64,000 nt of DNA, from assembly GCA_949128115.1 (NCBI GenBank), contig OX421963.1:56229306-56293305 (forward strand), read 5' to 3'. Below, piece by piece: positions 24,236-36,900 of this stretch. The notes beneath the pieces were generated by a model. It was given only the letters and a program-made list of their open reading frames with translations, did not search any database and was not told the DNA's origin. A program made the translations under genes and the position numbers. The stretch's first letter is position 1; each line of letters opens with the position of its first letter. This DNA comes from Anaspis maculata. Its lineage: Eukaryota; Arthropoda; Insecta; Coleoptera; Scraptiidae.

Positions 24236-25424
24236 TTATGACAGGTGGGTGACAGTACTGACAGTGTACTGTGTACTTGATGACAGCTACGAAGTTTTAG
24301 GTTAGATTGATTTGTTGTGATCGAACTTTCCTCGGCGCCGATATTTGGTTTTGTGTAAAACATAACGGTTGAGGTTTATTCAAAGTTCGTTTCCACGAAT
24401 TCTACTTTTTGACCGGATATTATTTATATTCCTGGGATGCATTGCATTATTAATGCATTGTCGAGTGCATTGTACTTGATGACTTTTTGTTAAGGAAGTG
24501 GAGCAAGAAAGCCGCTATGGAAGTATGGAGAATGGGGTCCGAAGTTCGATCTCCACTTAGAAGCTGTGAAACAGATATCGAGGCCTCTGTGTGAAGTGTT
24601 CGTTTGGCGATCTCTGTGTTATAAGATTGATCGAACCTGATCGAACTTAGCAAATGCATCAATACAGGATGTCTTGCTGTCTACCTATCGAAATTTGCAA
24701 GAATATCAAGCGATTGATGAACCCAGAGATGGGAAGATATCCTTTCATACGTAACACTGAATTTAAATAATAAAATTTCACTCCGGTAACTAAGTTTTGT
24801 TTTTAGTTTTCCACGGGGTGATGGGTTTCGATTGTGGCTCGAGGCAATTGGAATGATGAAGAAATAACTTGGAAACGTCTTATGAGAAAGGCTCAGTGCT
24901 GCTGATTTGTTCGAGGCATTTCGAAGTAATGTGAACAAAATTTTCTCCAGATTCCCAGGACCCGATTCAGAACCCCGTTTCGGACAATGATATTTCAAAA
25001 CACACAATTCTATCTTGATTGAAAGAGCTGTAAGATGCTATTTGAAAATAAGATCAGGTGCCCAATCTAGCCAAAACGTAAAGCGAAGAGCTGATTCAGT
25101 GTGATGTTCAAGTAAAACATTGAATATTTTTCTTGAAATTTTATTCTGTAGTTCAAATTAAGCACATATCGTGGGCCTTATGCCCATACGTCTATGGCCC
25201 ATACTCGCAGTCAGTCTCCGATTGTCCCAAGGACTTGAGACATGCGAAGTCGGAGATCGAGCGAAGTATTGACTTTGAGTATGAGGATTAGTCAAGGCCG
25301 TGAGCAGAAATTCTTGAGAATTATTTGTTTCATTTACAAAGTATAGCCTACAAATTGTCTCATGACTGTCATCTGTTTTGACGTCTGTCTATGGTTTGGA
25401 CTCGCGCGTACTCCCCCATTTGAA
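24236..25424. other. No recognised feature
   Basis: Short ORFs only. A TTCGATCTCC phrase near 24548 is B-box-like but lacks a convincing A box. Confidence 0.3.
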
Positions 25425-25560
25425 TTGCCGCCTTGGGAAAGCCGTTATGACCTAAAAATGGCGGACCCCATGCGATATCGGCTGAAATGGATGCGCAGTG
25501 GTTCTTCCTTCTTCTACTTTTGTCCTTGTCTATGGTGCAATCCCAACGTGCGGTGAAGTC
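25425..25560 (-). repeat. Inverted partner of 24120-24235
   Basis: On the minus strand it reads CATAGACAAGGACAAAAGTAG and, farther on, GTCCGCCATTTTTAGGTCATAACGG, parallel to 24130-24225. On the plus strand it runs into CACCTCCACCAAAATGGATAG (25563-25583), a block also found at 45620 and, inverted, at 26915. It is a member of the same dispersed family. Confidence 0.45.
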
Positions 25561-25911
25561 TGCACCTCCACCAAAATGGATAGATGTGTCTTACTCGCAC
25601 GTTCAAGTCTCCATGTATTTCAATCGCCAAGCCAACGCGTGCGTATTCTGAAAATATCCACAGCTTCGCATGTGTACAACTGCGACCTAATGTAAAGATG
25701 ACCACTTCTTGAGTGTATTAAATGAATTACAGAGCAAATGAATATTGATATTGGACTCGTGATAGGTGCTTAGAGTCCCGCATAGGCTAAATCGAAGAAA
25801 TATGTAAAATTTCTCTGATCTGATTTGGTTCCTCCAGTGCACCCTGTATATGTATATAATGTGACGTTTCTGACTCTCCAATATTCGTAAATACGGTTCA
25901 AGAGGAAGAGT

Positions 25912-26240
25912 TTAAGGACGGAGTCATCATATTGGTAAAATAAGCGTTGCGAAATCAATTCCTGTGGGTTTATTCCTTGACGGATTCTTACCATTTTGGT
26001 CTCTTTCGAAAGCTACAAGGATGTACTTTGGTTTGAGCTCATTGACATTTCCAAAATCCATTTTTTTTTAAATTTTGACATTTGAGAATATTATTTTTGG
26101 ATTTTGGAAATGCCAATGGGCTCAAACCAAAGTACCTCCTTGTAGCTTTCGAACAAGACCTAAATGGTAAGAATCGGTCAAGGAATAAACCCACAGGGAT
26201 TGATTTCGCAACGCTTATTTTACCAATAGACTCCGTCCTC
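25912..26240. repeat. Foldback element, about 150-bp arms
   Basis: Left arm blocks AAGGACGGAGT, AATAAGCGTTGCGAAATCAA, GGTTTATTCCTTGAC, GAAAGCTACAAGG and CCAAAATCCA each have complements in the right arm in reverse order. The centre near 26070-26080 is A/T-rich. The arms differ by small substitutions, which makes an assembly artefact unlikely. Related arms occur at 62913-63010 and 63435-63600. Confidence 0.75.
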
Positions 26241-26815
26241 AAAACCACCACCGCAACTATAGCTTGAAGCTTGAAGGATTCTCGAGAAATCTCGTTTTGA
26301 ATTTTTTTTTGTCACATCGAAATTTTAGTTTTTCGAGTCAGCTTTCACGACAATGACTCTCGCTTCAAGAAGCTCTATCTCAAAGGCCATAGGTCACAGA
26401 AAATTGAGTTAAACCCAAACTGTAGGGAATTTCATTGGCTTCAAAATGATTCTTTACCATATCTTTTGCTGTCAGATGACCCAAAATTAAGATATTCGGC
26501 AAAAACCACGCTGGGGCACTTCTGGTTGATGATGGCGACATGGCGTCGACATTTCCGAAAGGGGGGAAATTAGACACAAATCGTTTTAAGCTAGTTTCCA
26601 GCCTATAAACAATTATTTCCTTATTGAGCTGATTTTTGCTCCCTGATGGCACCTGGGGCTAGCTAATCGACAAGACTTCGTTTTTCTCTGAGCTCGCGGT
26701 ACTTGTACAAATAAATTTATTTACAAAGAACAGTGAAACATTACGTAAGTAAGTGCTTTGCGTTTTCTCAAATTAAATGCACAGATCTAGTGCATACTTC
26801 GCGTCTATAAACCGA

Positions 26816-26940
26816 TCAAGACATGCCATTTATGTCGTCTTTTATGACTGAATCGTGCCGTTTCCAAACTAGCTGGAGATCACGACGTGCGAATAAGACA
26901 GATTTGTACAATTGGTGGAGGTGCCACGGCTCGAGAGCTT
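26816..26940 (-). repeat. Dispersed family fragment (CCTCCACCAA block)
   Basis: On the minus strand it reads GTGGCACCTCCACCAATTGT, then TCTTATTCGCACGTCGTGATC. The same order appears at 25563-25610 (plus) and 45617-45680 (plus). It lies in a 103-codon ORF, but the other copies are not in a shared open frame, so coding is doubtful. Confidence 0.45.
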
Positions 26941-29900
26941 GGCAAAACATACGCGTGCCGATGGACTTTTCCAGAGCGCGGCGATTGTAGTGGCGGCTAA
27001 TGCTGAAATATACCTGAAGACGCCTGGAAAACTCGAGGGGTAGTTCCTCACTCTTAAGGTGGCTGCGCCAATGGGACTCTTTGGGATTATTAGACTGGTG
27101 ATAAGAGCCATATGCACGATGGGCCATCCCTTCCAGCTCTATCTAAATGATACTGACCTTAAAACCTTTCACTGGACCACAATCATTGGTGGTTGATGAA
27201 GAACAAACTTGTTGCCTCAACCATGAAAAAAACATTGAAAAACGTTGCATCGTACGTTGCTTCATTTTACAAGCTGATTAAACCTTGGAAGTTTTCCATG
27301 AGATTTTGGTTTAGGTTCAGATCTTTCGGCGTGATGCCGAATGCGAAACTGCGGAGGTGTCAAGAACAAAACGTTTTGTATTTAGCGGACCGGAATAAAA
27401 AATTAATTTTCAATAGACCGTGCACACGGAATTTTCAATATCAAAGGATTACACATGCACGCGGTTCTCCCAATCATGTACCTGGGTGTTCAGTCATTCG
27501 TATTATTTCACGAAATGTGTGAATGGCAGGTGCCAGGCGCGGGTAACTTCTATAACTTGATAAAAGCTCAAGTGTGTTAGTATTGTCTGTATGCAGGAGG
27601 AATTTTGAACGCGTGCGGAGCTTTTCGCCCATTGTCAAGCTTGGGTACGTACTATGTAATACCTACTTTTACCTGCATCTGCTCTTGTATTCCTGCGTGA
27701 CACGCCAACAGACCCCCGGTGAAGTTGCTTTTATACATTTTTCGGTATCTCTGTGTTTGATTCGACCGCTAGAAGCGATAAAGCAAACAATCAATCGACG
27801 AAGTGTAGAATGCAAACAGAGCAAGATAAACAAACGAAAAAGATTCCAATAATTCAAATTCAATATTGACCCAGTTAAATTTGTTTTATTAAGTATATAT
27901 TCATCATCTTTGTGCTGAAGCTCGTGCTACATTGTGCGACGTTAAGCCTGACGAATTACAAGAATAAACATGATACTAATTACCGCCTGTGTCAATACAA
28001 CAAATAGGTACCTTGCTTTCTACGTAGGTACTATTTGATAAAATTGAAAACATGACGCCAGCATCAAAGAAAATGAATCGAGACAATAAAGAAGGTAATA
28101 ATGTTCAACCGCAATGGCAATAATATCGAACAACTTATACTGTGGGATTTTAGGTAAATTTTACCATAGAACTACTTGACAGCGTTGTGGTTGAGCAATA
28201 AATCGAATTTAACAAGTATCTTACCTATAAGTGAGTATGATTGTGACTGAGAAAACAAATAACTTTGAGGTTGTAATTTGGTCAAGTTTTGACAATAGTA
28301 TTATTCCAAATGTGTGCTAGGTTCTTTAAAAATTGAGACGCTAACAACTGTACAAACACACACTATTTATTACTGCGTACCAGTAACTAACTCACTGTCA
28401 AAATTATCGCTCTTGACTTTGTTGCTTATCTGAACTCTGTTAAGACCAAGCGTCATATCTATAGGCGATTTACATCTAATGGATGCAACAAAGATACAAA
28501 AGTTCTGCTGAAATATAAAAAATCTCAAAGGCAACATTATATTGTTAGGTAACAACATATTATTATTATTATTATTATAGAAAATTGAAAAATGGGTTGC
28601 TTATCTACTAGTGTTCAACGCAAGTTCGTAACAGTAATAAACATTCCAACCGAACATAATGAGAGCCACCTGAAACAGCAGTTTCAGCAGTGAGAAACAA
28701 TACAATTGGAAATGCGAAATACCATGAGGCTAAAACAAGAAACAAGCAATTGATATTCTTTGAATCGACAACGTCAAAGTAAGAGGGGTAAATCCTGGCT
28801 AAAGCGATTTGCAAGAAGGATGCAAGTGTACTTTATTGGACGGAGTGGTGCCTCTCCCATTTCACCGCAGATTTATGCAGAAACTCAGAGCTACACACAT
28901 ATACCTAAATAAACAACTGTATATCGAGCAGGTATTTCAATAATTTCGGCAATAAATTATTTGAACTGTACTGCGTTAGAAACACATTTATACATACCAT
29001 ACAACTAAATGAAATTTCCCAATTTAGGAAATTAAACCGAAGTTTCGGCGTGTAGGTAAGGCGGAACCCCATTTCTAGCGGAAGTATGTATACCTTCATG
29101 CAAGATTTACCGTCCAATAATTATTACGGGACATCCTTCGAGGATATGGCACGTCTTTTATATTGTACCGGAGATGTTGCAAAAGATGAATTGTTGATAC
29201 CGACATTTTCCTTGGAAGATTCAACGCAGCCAATCATGAGACCCGTGCGCCGTGAAATAACTTCATTTGCATTACTTTGGATATGAGATTTGGATGGGTT
29301 TATGCCTTAAGGTTTTAAACCAACATTCTCCTTTGGATTACTATACTTATGATGAGAATGTTGTTCCTTGCATTTTTATTTGGAATAAGCAAAAGCAATA
29401 TGCAAGGAGGTTTCCGCGTTGCGAAAGTGCACGTTGCCAGACAGACATACAACAAGTACCTCTAGGTAGTAAGTAGCGTTGTAGTCTAGTCTGGAATTAC
29501 TATTGCCATTGGTTGTATAGATACAGCAATTTCACCTAGAATTTCATTTTTCTGAAAATATAGGTAGATATGTAATGAAATTATATTCCCCTTCAAATGA
29601 TTCAAAGTTATTACAGCAATCACTAGGAACAACTGATAACAAATTATCGTGAGTTCCCCTTCTCTCCAGTATTTTTACGTCGGCGGCACCTCGGGGATTC
29701 ATGAAAACTAAATGCATTAACCCTAACGAGTGAGGTCGTGATATTGGGCCTCTAGGGGGCGGTATTTTATGTTACGGTAAAAGAGCCACATCGGTCTATG
29801 CGAATGATTTTTGTTGATGCAATGAATACAATTCAACAAAAAAGGTCGTGTTTTATGAAATAACGCAAACTTTTAATTTGACTGTACCGTCAGAAACTGT

Positions 29901-30236
29901 TAACAAGCAGGATTGTTAACATTTCGCATCATGTGAATTTTTTTCGTTAATATCTGATAATAATTATTAGTTTTACGGAAGTACCTATACAAACAAAATT
30001 TCAACATTTCAACATAGTCCGTGTTTTTTGTCAATACACGTTTCCAATATATCTACCATATTTCTCATGAATTCATGCGCACTACGTTTTCTGTGAGAGA
30101 AAAATAATTATAACATGAGCTCGCAGACATATGCTTTATTTGTCGTTTGCTTCTATCGCATGTAGTTCTGTAGAAACGTCGTCCATTCGTAATACGCGTC
30201 CGCATCCATCTGACGAATATTCAGAACATCCAGGTG
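26941..30236. other. No recognised gene (about 3.3 kb)
   Basis: Contains short ORFs, an ATT microsatellite at about 28558-28579 and one LTR-like fragment (28325-28410). Nothing else matches a known family. Confidence 0.3.
28325..28410 (+). repeat. Fragment of putative LTR-like dispersed family
   Basis: AAATTGAGACGC is followed by ACACACACTATTTATTACTG and CGTACCAGTAAC. This parallels 45380-45435 (AATTGAGACGACG...CACTATTTATCACTGCG) and the minus strand at 52090-52150. Confidence 0.45.
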
Positions 30237-30714
30237 TTTTAATAGTCCGAGCGGTATAAGCAAAATTTCATAAAAATGGCTCTAATTGTGACAAAAGTGT
30301 GAAATTTGGTGTGTGGACTCCTAAAAGCATTTAAAAGGTTTTTAGAAGGGGAGCCAAGAAAAATTTTGATTTTAATTTTTTATTTTTTTGTGACGTCATT
30401 TTTTTTCTTTTTTTTTTCTTTTTGAAACTATTCGAGATTTTTGACTTTTGTCTTTGTACTATGGTGAGTAATTGCTTATTCCAAGAAACGGGAGAGAGAA
30501 TTTGCAAAAAAAATTAATTGAACTGAAATGATGACGTTTTTTGTGAAAATGAAACTTTTCCATTTTTTTCGAAAAATATATTGAGAATATGTAAAAAATA
30601 GAATAAGGCAATTATTTCTCAGAAAAAAGCCCTATCAGAAGTTCTAGAAGTGTTTCTCCAAATTCCAAGCCGTTTTTGAGATATTTGGAAAAATGTTATT
30701 TCTTGCAATTGTTT

Positions 30715-30715
30715 A

Positions 30716-30748
<33 letters not shown>
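30715..30748. repeat. TAAA microsatellite, 3' tail of the LINE
   Basis: About eight TAAA/AAAT units follow the LINE 3' UTR, in the position and form of a short-repeat tail used by many non-LTR elements in place of poly(A). Confidence 0.75.
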
Positions 30749-30922
30749 AATTTTACTCATTTGACCGAGACAACAGTGTGAGTAATAGTCGGGGAGGAGA
30801 AAAGACTATGATATAGTTACACTTAAATAACACAATTAAACAGGTATATAGAACAAATACATACACAAATTCACAACAATGTATACTTATTATTGAACAA
30901 GTACAACAAGTACAACAAGTGC

Positions 30923-32959
30923 CTACCAATCGCAGGCCAAAAACTCACCGATGGAATAAAAACTTTTGCTAAGGAGCAAGGAATGTACCTCTTTTTTGAA
31001 GGAGGTGTAGCTGGTGAGCTTCCTGGCCGCAATCGGCAGCTTGTTAAATAGCCTAACCGTCATCACAGCTGGGCCGCGATCAACTAATGCCAGTCTATGT
31101 TGAGGCATCAGCAGCCTGTGTTGAGACCTAAAGCCATACTCACTCACTTCGCGATTGTCAGTGTGACTGTGTCTGTTTCGATGGACATAACAGACACATG
31201 TGAGGATGTACAAGGACGTCACCGTCAAGATTTCGAGCTGCTTAAACAGATCGCGGCAGCTAGTTGATCTACTCTTGAAAGTGACGGTGCGGAGGATCTT
31301 CTTCTGAATGAGCAACAGGTCACTGACGTGACTGCTTGACCCCCAGCAAATAATTCCGTAACTTAGGGCCGACTGAACGTGTCCGAAATAATATAGTTTC
31401 AGAACATCGAGGGAGACGTTGGAGCGCAAGCGCCACAAAACGAAACACGCAGAAGACAACCTGCTAGACAAGTGAGTCACATGTGACTCCCACGACAACC
31501 TCTCATCAATCCACACACCAAGGAACTTCATACTTGTACTCTGTCTGACAGAGGCACCGTCCATTTTGACCAGGAGACTCTGGTCTTTGGTTCTGTTGGA
31601 GAAAAGCATCATTTCAGTCTTCGTCTTGTTGAGAAGAAGCCCGTTGCTGGCAGAATACCATCACGGAGACAGCGGCAGTGGCTGCGCGGGACAGGTCAGA
31701 AATATTTGAACAGCTGACAGTGGCAGAAGTATCATCAGCATATTGGGTAACATGGGCGGAATCTATGTGCAGATCATTGATGAATATCAAAAAAAGCAGA
31801 GGCCCCAATATGCTGCCCTGCGGAACGCCAGAAGACACTCGCCCAATCCCAGACAAGTAAGAGACACCCCCATTTTTGAGAAGCACTCGCTGAGTCCTAT
31901 CTCTAAGATAGGAAGAAATCCACTCAAGAGGGCGTCCACGTACACCACAGGAAGATAGCTTATTCAACAACAGCTGATGATCAACGGTGTCAAATGCACG
32001 TGACAAGTCAAAAAGAAGCGTCAAAACCTCTTCACCACGATCGAGTCCCGACAAAACATAATTCTGCAAAGAGAGAATAGCGAGAGAGTGCTAGAGAGCA
32101 CCAGCCGAGAATCAAGATAATCAGACAGTCTCCAAAAAAAAACCTTCTCAAACACCTTCGAAAAAGCCGTCAGCAATGCAATTGGTCTGTAATTGGAGAT
32201 TTTGCTCCTCTCGCCCTTCTTATACACTGGAACAATGTGTGCTACCTTTAGACCAGATGGAAAAATACCGGACTCGAACGAAGAATTGATAACAGAGGCC
32301 AGTGGAGTCGATATGAGATGCGAGATATGAGCAAGAAGCGAGCCCGGAACCCCATCCCAACCACAAGCATCCTTCCCAGAAACCTCTCCAATGGCCCTCT
32401 CAACCTCCAACTCAGACACAGGAGAGAGAAACATCGAGCCGCAGCCCAAATCCGACGAGGCGGACTCAGTCGAAGCAGTGCCACCCCCACAGCCTGCGAA
32501 AGAATTCAGAAAATGACCATTAAATGCATCGGCCGCTCTCTGAAGGTCGGAATGGGAAATTCCAGCCTCATCCACAAATGGACCAGAGAGATCCCTTTTT
32601 TTGGAAGCGCTGCAGGAATCGTTGAGAATTCGCCACGCCTCTCTAGAAAAATTGTTAGAAGAACGTAGTCTTTCCTCGTAATAGTTCTTTCTTTCACGTT
32701 CGATACGAGTTTGGTGGTTACTTTTCAAAACTCTATACCTTTCCAACAATTCCGGATCATTAGTTCGCCTACATTCCCTAAAAACATCCCGCACGAAGTG
32801 CCCCTCGTCAACAATTCCCGCGGAGTTATCCACGGTCTACCATTATTTTTTCGCTTTTTGCTTTTGCTCACCGTTTTAAGTGGAAAAGCCACCGCAATAG
32901 TCTGCCTTACCTTGTCAAGGAACAAATCAAACTTTTTCTCCGCGCCTGTCGCATCATAA
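30923..32959 (-). pseudogene. Broken LINE reverse transcriptase
   Basis: The coding region is split over several frames. An upstream piece (to 32725) has FPLKTVSKSKKRKNNGRPWI. The next (32833-32021) has the finger region VAHIVPVYKKG and NYRPIALL. The next (32069-31614) has motif A FDLSRAFDTVDH, motif B GVPQGSILGPLLF and the catalytic YADD box. The last (31612-30923) has the thumb and C-terminus, with KFLGVWIDERLSW and YGIICWGSSS, ending in ACDW and a stop. At least three frameshifts separate these pieces. The catalytic YADD is intact, but no single protein could be made. Confidence 0.85.
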
Positions 32960-34437
32960 ACAGTGGTCCAATCCTCCTATTGGTTTCGCTCCTATTACAT
33001 CAAATACATCACAGGGTTCTTTTTTTTTGGAAATATACCTAGGAATGATCAGACCGAAGATTTCTTAGAAGTTTATTGTAGATTGTAATTTTTCCAGTAG
33101 CGTAGATCATGGAAATTCGAACCATTTCTACTCTCTCACCGTACTCTCTACACCACTCGATTATTTAGAAAATATATGACATTTTGGCATCATGATCATC
33201 TAAGATCACCTGGTATGACACTTCTTTTAAAAACAAGATGAGATCGACGATCTTGAGCACACAATTTTTCCGCTGATCAGATCGACTGCTAAATACTACA
33301 TTTTGTATCACCTCTCCTCGATCATCTCCATCATGACTGTTTTAGATACATTATAGTTTATTATTGTTCCCCCAAACTGAAAATTATTCACTTTATCAAC
33401 AGCAAAGTTGGTTGAGTGGCCATCTATGGCGTCGAAGGCACACATGTCATCGCATTTATTTTGTAACTATTGCGGTTACAATACCCGCAACATAGAACAT
33501 AGGTTGGAACATAGGAACATAACTACCTATTTGTTTGTTAATATTTGTATTTTATTTGATAAGATGATCATCAAAAGCCACCTGTTATGACATCCTGTTC
33601 AAAAACTCTGGGGGGACAATCATCTATAATTTATCTAAAACAGTCATGATGGAGATGATCAAGGAGATGATACAAGATGCAATGTTTCGCAGTCGATCTG
33701 ATCAGCGAAAAAATGGTGTGCTTTTCAAATGAAGTGTCATGCTAGGTGATCTTGAATGATCATAATGCCAAAATGTCATATATTTTCCAAATAATCGAGT
33801 GGTGTAGAAAGTCCGGTGAGAGGGTAGAAATGGTTCGAATTTCTATGATCTACGCCACTGGAAAAATTACAATTTACAATGAACTCGTAAGAAATCTTCG
33901 GTCTGATCATTCTGAAGTATATTTTCAAGAAAAAAAAACCCTGTTATGTGTTTGATGAAATAGGAGCTGATACGAAGAAACAATCGCAAGAAATAACATA
34001 TTTCTAAATATCTCGAAAACGGCTTGGAATTTGAAGAAACACTTCCATAACTTCTGATAGGGCTTCTTTTAAGGAATAATTGCCTTTTTTAATTTTTCAC
34101 ATATTCACAATATTTTCCAAAAAAAATTGAAAAAATAGATTTTTACAAAAAACGCCATCATTTCAGTTCAATTGATTTTTTTCGCAAATTTTCGCTTCCG
34201 TTTCTTGCACTAAGCAATTACTCACCATAATACAAAAGCAAATGTCAAAAATCTTGAATAGTTGCAAAAATGAAAAAAAAAAAAAAATGACGTCACAAAA
34301 AATTGAAAAATTAAAATCAAAATTTTTCTTGGCTTCCCTTCTAAAAACCTTTTAAATGCTTCTAGGAGTCCACACACCAAATTTCACACTTTTGTAACAA
34401 TTAGAGCCATTTTTACGTGTACCGCTAGGACTATAAG

Positions 34438-34990
34438 CGCACTTTTCTGAAAATTGTAAAAAAGGCGCTTTTAGCTTCACTTCGTCCATCCATCCGTCCC
34501 TCAAAAATTCATTCCGGCTCAGGGATCGACTTTTTAAAGAAAAATTCGAATTGATATCAAAAATAGATTGCATTGAGCGTCATGCAAACTCATTTTCAAA
34601 ATCGGCACGGTTCCGGTTTCTTGACAGTAATTTTTTCAAAATGAAATCAGCACATTCCATGAATTTGAGAAAAACTGCAATGTAAACTTTGAGATGCGGT
34701 GAGCCCCACGACATATTCATTTTAGGTGCAGACATTCTCGAAATGAAAGTTCAATGTTCAAGAGAACATTGAAATTATTTTTGGAGAAAAAATTCAGGAA
34801 TCGGACCCAAGGTTTCCGACTTTTCATCTCGGAAAAATTGCAAATTTTTCACTTTTTTATCCCAAGGATAGATCGTCACCATTCCTTCTTAAACAAGAGA
34901 TAACTGGGGCTCTTGAACATTTTCGAGCAATTTTTTTCAATTTCCCGGGAATTTCTCTGTTAAAAATTGTAACGGATTGAAAACATAGGT
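34438..34990 (+). repeat. Dispersed repeat family, copy b
   Basis: From 34555 it parallels 12060-12420 block by block (GAGCGTCATGC, GCACATTCCATGAA, CGACATATTCATTTTAGG, AACAAGAGATAACTGG). The first part (34438-34500) holds GGCGCTTTTAGCTTCACTTC and CCATCCATCCGTCC, the inverse of a module at 49755-49835. No ORF. Confidence 0.6.
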
Positions 34991-36229
34991 CAGATACGCA
35001 GGGGTGGCGTGGCGCCTGGGCCCTGTCACCTTTTATTTGTCAATTTTTTTTATTTGTTATTTTTCGGTTGCTAAGGGGTTTTTCTTGACACAACAAATCT
35101 ATTAAGCGTCCCCGTGAAAGATTCACCAGCATGTTTGGCTAATAGCCTTTTCGGGTGTGGCCCGGAGGAAAAACAGGTGAGCAGTTGTTTTGCCTATAAC
35201 TAGTGCGCTTTGTAATAACTGCTTACGTTAGGTCGTTCACGAGACTATAACTGCAATGCACGGACGCCTATACCGACCCGCGACGTCGACGGCGGCCGCA
35301 AGGTAACCAGAGACCATGCCAGCAGCTCTTCTGGGGTCCTGGCCATCTACCATCACCTCCGTCACCCCTAGAAATTCCTCCAGATCGCATCCAGCATCCA
35401 GCACGCGCCGACGAGCTACCCGTTGTGGCCGTCGGCCTTTTCCTTTTTATCACATGAACCACGACAAGCACTAGAAAGAAGGCCAGTATACCCAACCGTT
35501 ACCTCCGACTCTTAATAAAACATTTACTTCGGTAATCGCCGCCAGAAGGGCAATGCCGCCTACCTTTTGTTTATTCCTGTGTCCTGTGTCTGAAATTTTC
35601 TTAGTATTATCCTTTGCGCTCCAAAAATAAGGCTGTCTAACATCTCCAGGTATATTTGCTTGCTTTTGTACCATGGCATGGGCAGAGCAAGGGAGCTACC
35701 AAAGTTGGATGGCGTACTCGCGGGAACCGACCCATGGCTACCACGAAGCCAATATGTTCCATGGGGTCGGTCCACCAAGTTTTCGTGGTGGCGCCCGCAA
35801 AATAACAACATCGAGACTCCGGCCCCGTACCAATTACCTGGTTTGGTTAGGTCAGTTGTCCTGCGGGTGCGGCCTGAAGACAGCGGTGCTCCCTGAGCTT
35901 CTGGTTCGACCACATGAAGTCTGGTAAATGTTTGGCATTCCTTTTATTTTGCTCTATTAGTTGTGTTCAAAATTGTTAACCTACATATCTACATATTTCA
36001 ACGTCCCACCTCTCTTGTAAAGCCTCATTCCTCAATATAGTTTGTATTTAATTGTTCAACTACATTGTTTTTATCCTTCGTCCACAAATGGTGATTCGTC
36101 CAGGCAGAACTTAGTTAGGCTTCGTACCCCGCCACTCGACTGAGCTACCGTTGGTTTGAGTAGGGCCTTTGCACCGAGGGGACATAAGGTCTCTCTCGCC
36201 CTGTGCCCAGTATAGGGCCGAATAAACTC
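34991..36229. other. GC-richer block, no gene assigned
   Basis: 35240-35460 is GC- and CpG-rich (GCGACGTCGACGGCGGCCGC at 35280). A 117-codon minus-strand ORF spans 35560-35913 without recognisable domains. AATAAAC and TTTTATTAAG signals occur near 35510-35575. A degraded LTR or exon is possible, but neither can be supported. Confidence 0.3.
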
Positions 36230-36900
36230 CACGAGGGGGTTTAAAGGGTAGCAAAATGTAAAACAGGCCTGGGTTATCAAAACCGGACTTTAATGATGAA
36301 GCTTAAAGTGAAGCCGTAATTGACGATCTTTACAATGGGATTAGTTGGGAAAAAATTCATGTTTTCCCGGAAAATCCAAATTTTCAATTTCCTGCAAATT
36401 ATTTTTAATATTTCTGTGGTGCCAGTTTCAGATCTTCCACCTTCATCCATGTACCAATGCGTCTGACTGCCTCACTCACTTTTCTTTCTACTTTTCCACA
36501 TAATTTGGTTCCTTGTGAAAAACTGCAAATTTTTATCTTTTTAGCTTGTGAACAGATTTACACCAACTTCTTTAAACAAAGGGAAAGTGATTCTTGAACA
36601 TTTTCCGGCAATTTCTCCCAAAATTCTTTGAGTTTTTTGAGAGTTTGCCACTTGAAAATGAATAACGGGCCTGGCTTATCGAGACCAGCTCAAATGATGG
36701 AGCTCAAAATGAAGCTTTTATTAGGGAAAAATATCAATTCTTCGATCTTGGTTCTCAAATTGTAACTTCTTACCCAAAAAAACGTCTCATACAAAAATTT
36801 TCATCCGTTCCTTGCTACACTACGGGGAAGCTTTGGGGTGACACAACGGATTTTATTAGGGTTTAAAGGAAGTCATTCATAAAAAAAATCTTGTGATTTT
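36230..36900 (+). repeat. Dispersed repeat family, copy c (two partial units)
   Basis: GGCCTGGGTTATCAAAACCGG (36266) and GGCCTGGCTTATCGAGACC (36669) are two copies of a phrase also at 12445. Between them lie AAACTGCAAATTTTT, GTGAACAGATTT and TTGAACATTTTCCGGC, as at 12325-12420 and 34840-34930. The end of the unit is thus tandemly repeated here. Confidence 0.6.

Larger units (their letters stand above)
30715..32978 (-). mobile_element. 5'-truncated non-LTR retrotransposon (LINE)
   Basis: It carries reverse transcriptase coding sequence on the minus strand and ends at low coordinates in a TTTA/ATTT microsatellite tail (about 30715-30748). The flanks ATTGTTT (30708-30714) and ATTGGTTT (32979-32986) fit a short target duplication. 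It begins inside the spacer between endonuclease and reverse transcriptase, so the endonuclease and any ORF1 are missing, as expected from incomplete target-primed reverse transcription. It lies in the left arm of the 30237-34437 foldback. Jockey/CR1-like by general sequence; the clade was not established. Confidence 0.85.
30237..34437. mobile_element. Long foldback element interrupted by a LINE
   Basis: The outer left arm (30237-30714) is the inverse of 33972-34437: shared blocks include AGTCC.AGCGGTA, ATGGCTCTAATTGT, CCTTTTAAATGCTT, TGACGTCA and CCAAGCCGTTTTGAGATAT. The inner left arm (32979-33376) is the inverse of 33612-33970 (for example GACTGTTTTAGATA, ATCAGATCGACTGC, AATGATCAGACCGAAGATT). 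The loop is about 235 bases (33377-33611). Without the LINE it is about 1.9 kb with arms near 850 bp. No transposase is encoded. Confidence 0.8.

Noticed and set aside
24482..24560. Possible B box (GTTCGATCTCC) of a tRNA or SINE
   Set aside because: The box carries an extra base, no A box lies at the right distance and no stem surrounds it.
26816..27127. 103-codon minus-strand ORF as a gene
   Set aside because: Its end coincides with a dispersed repeat block whose other copies are not open in the same frame.
35560..35913. 117-codon minus-strand ORF in a GC-richer block
   Set aside because: No recognisable motif. Open frames exist on both strands here because of higher GC content, which explains the length.
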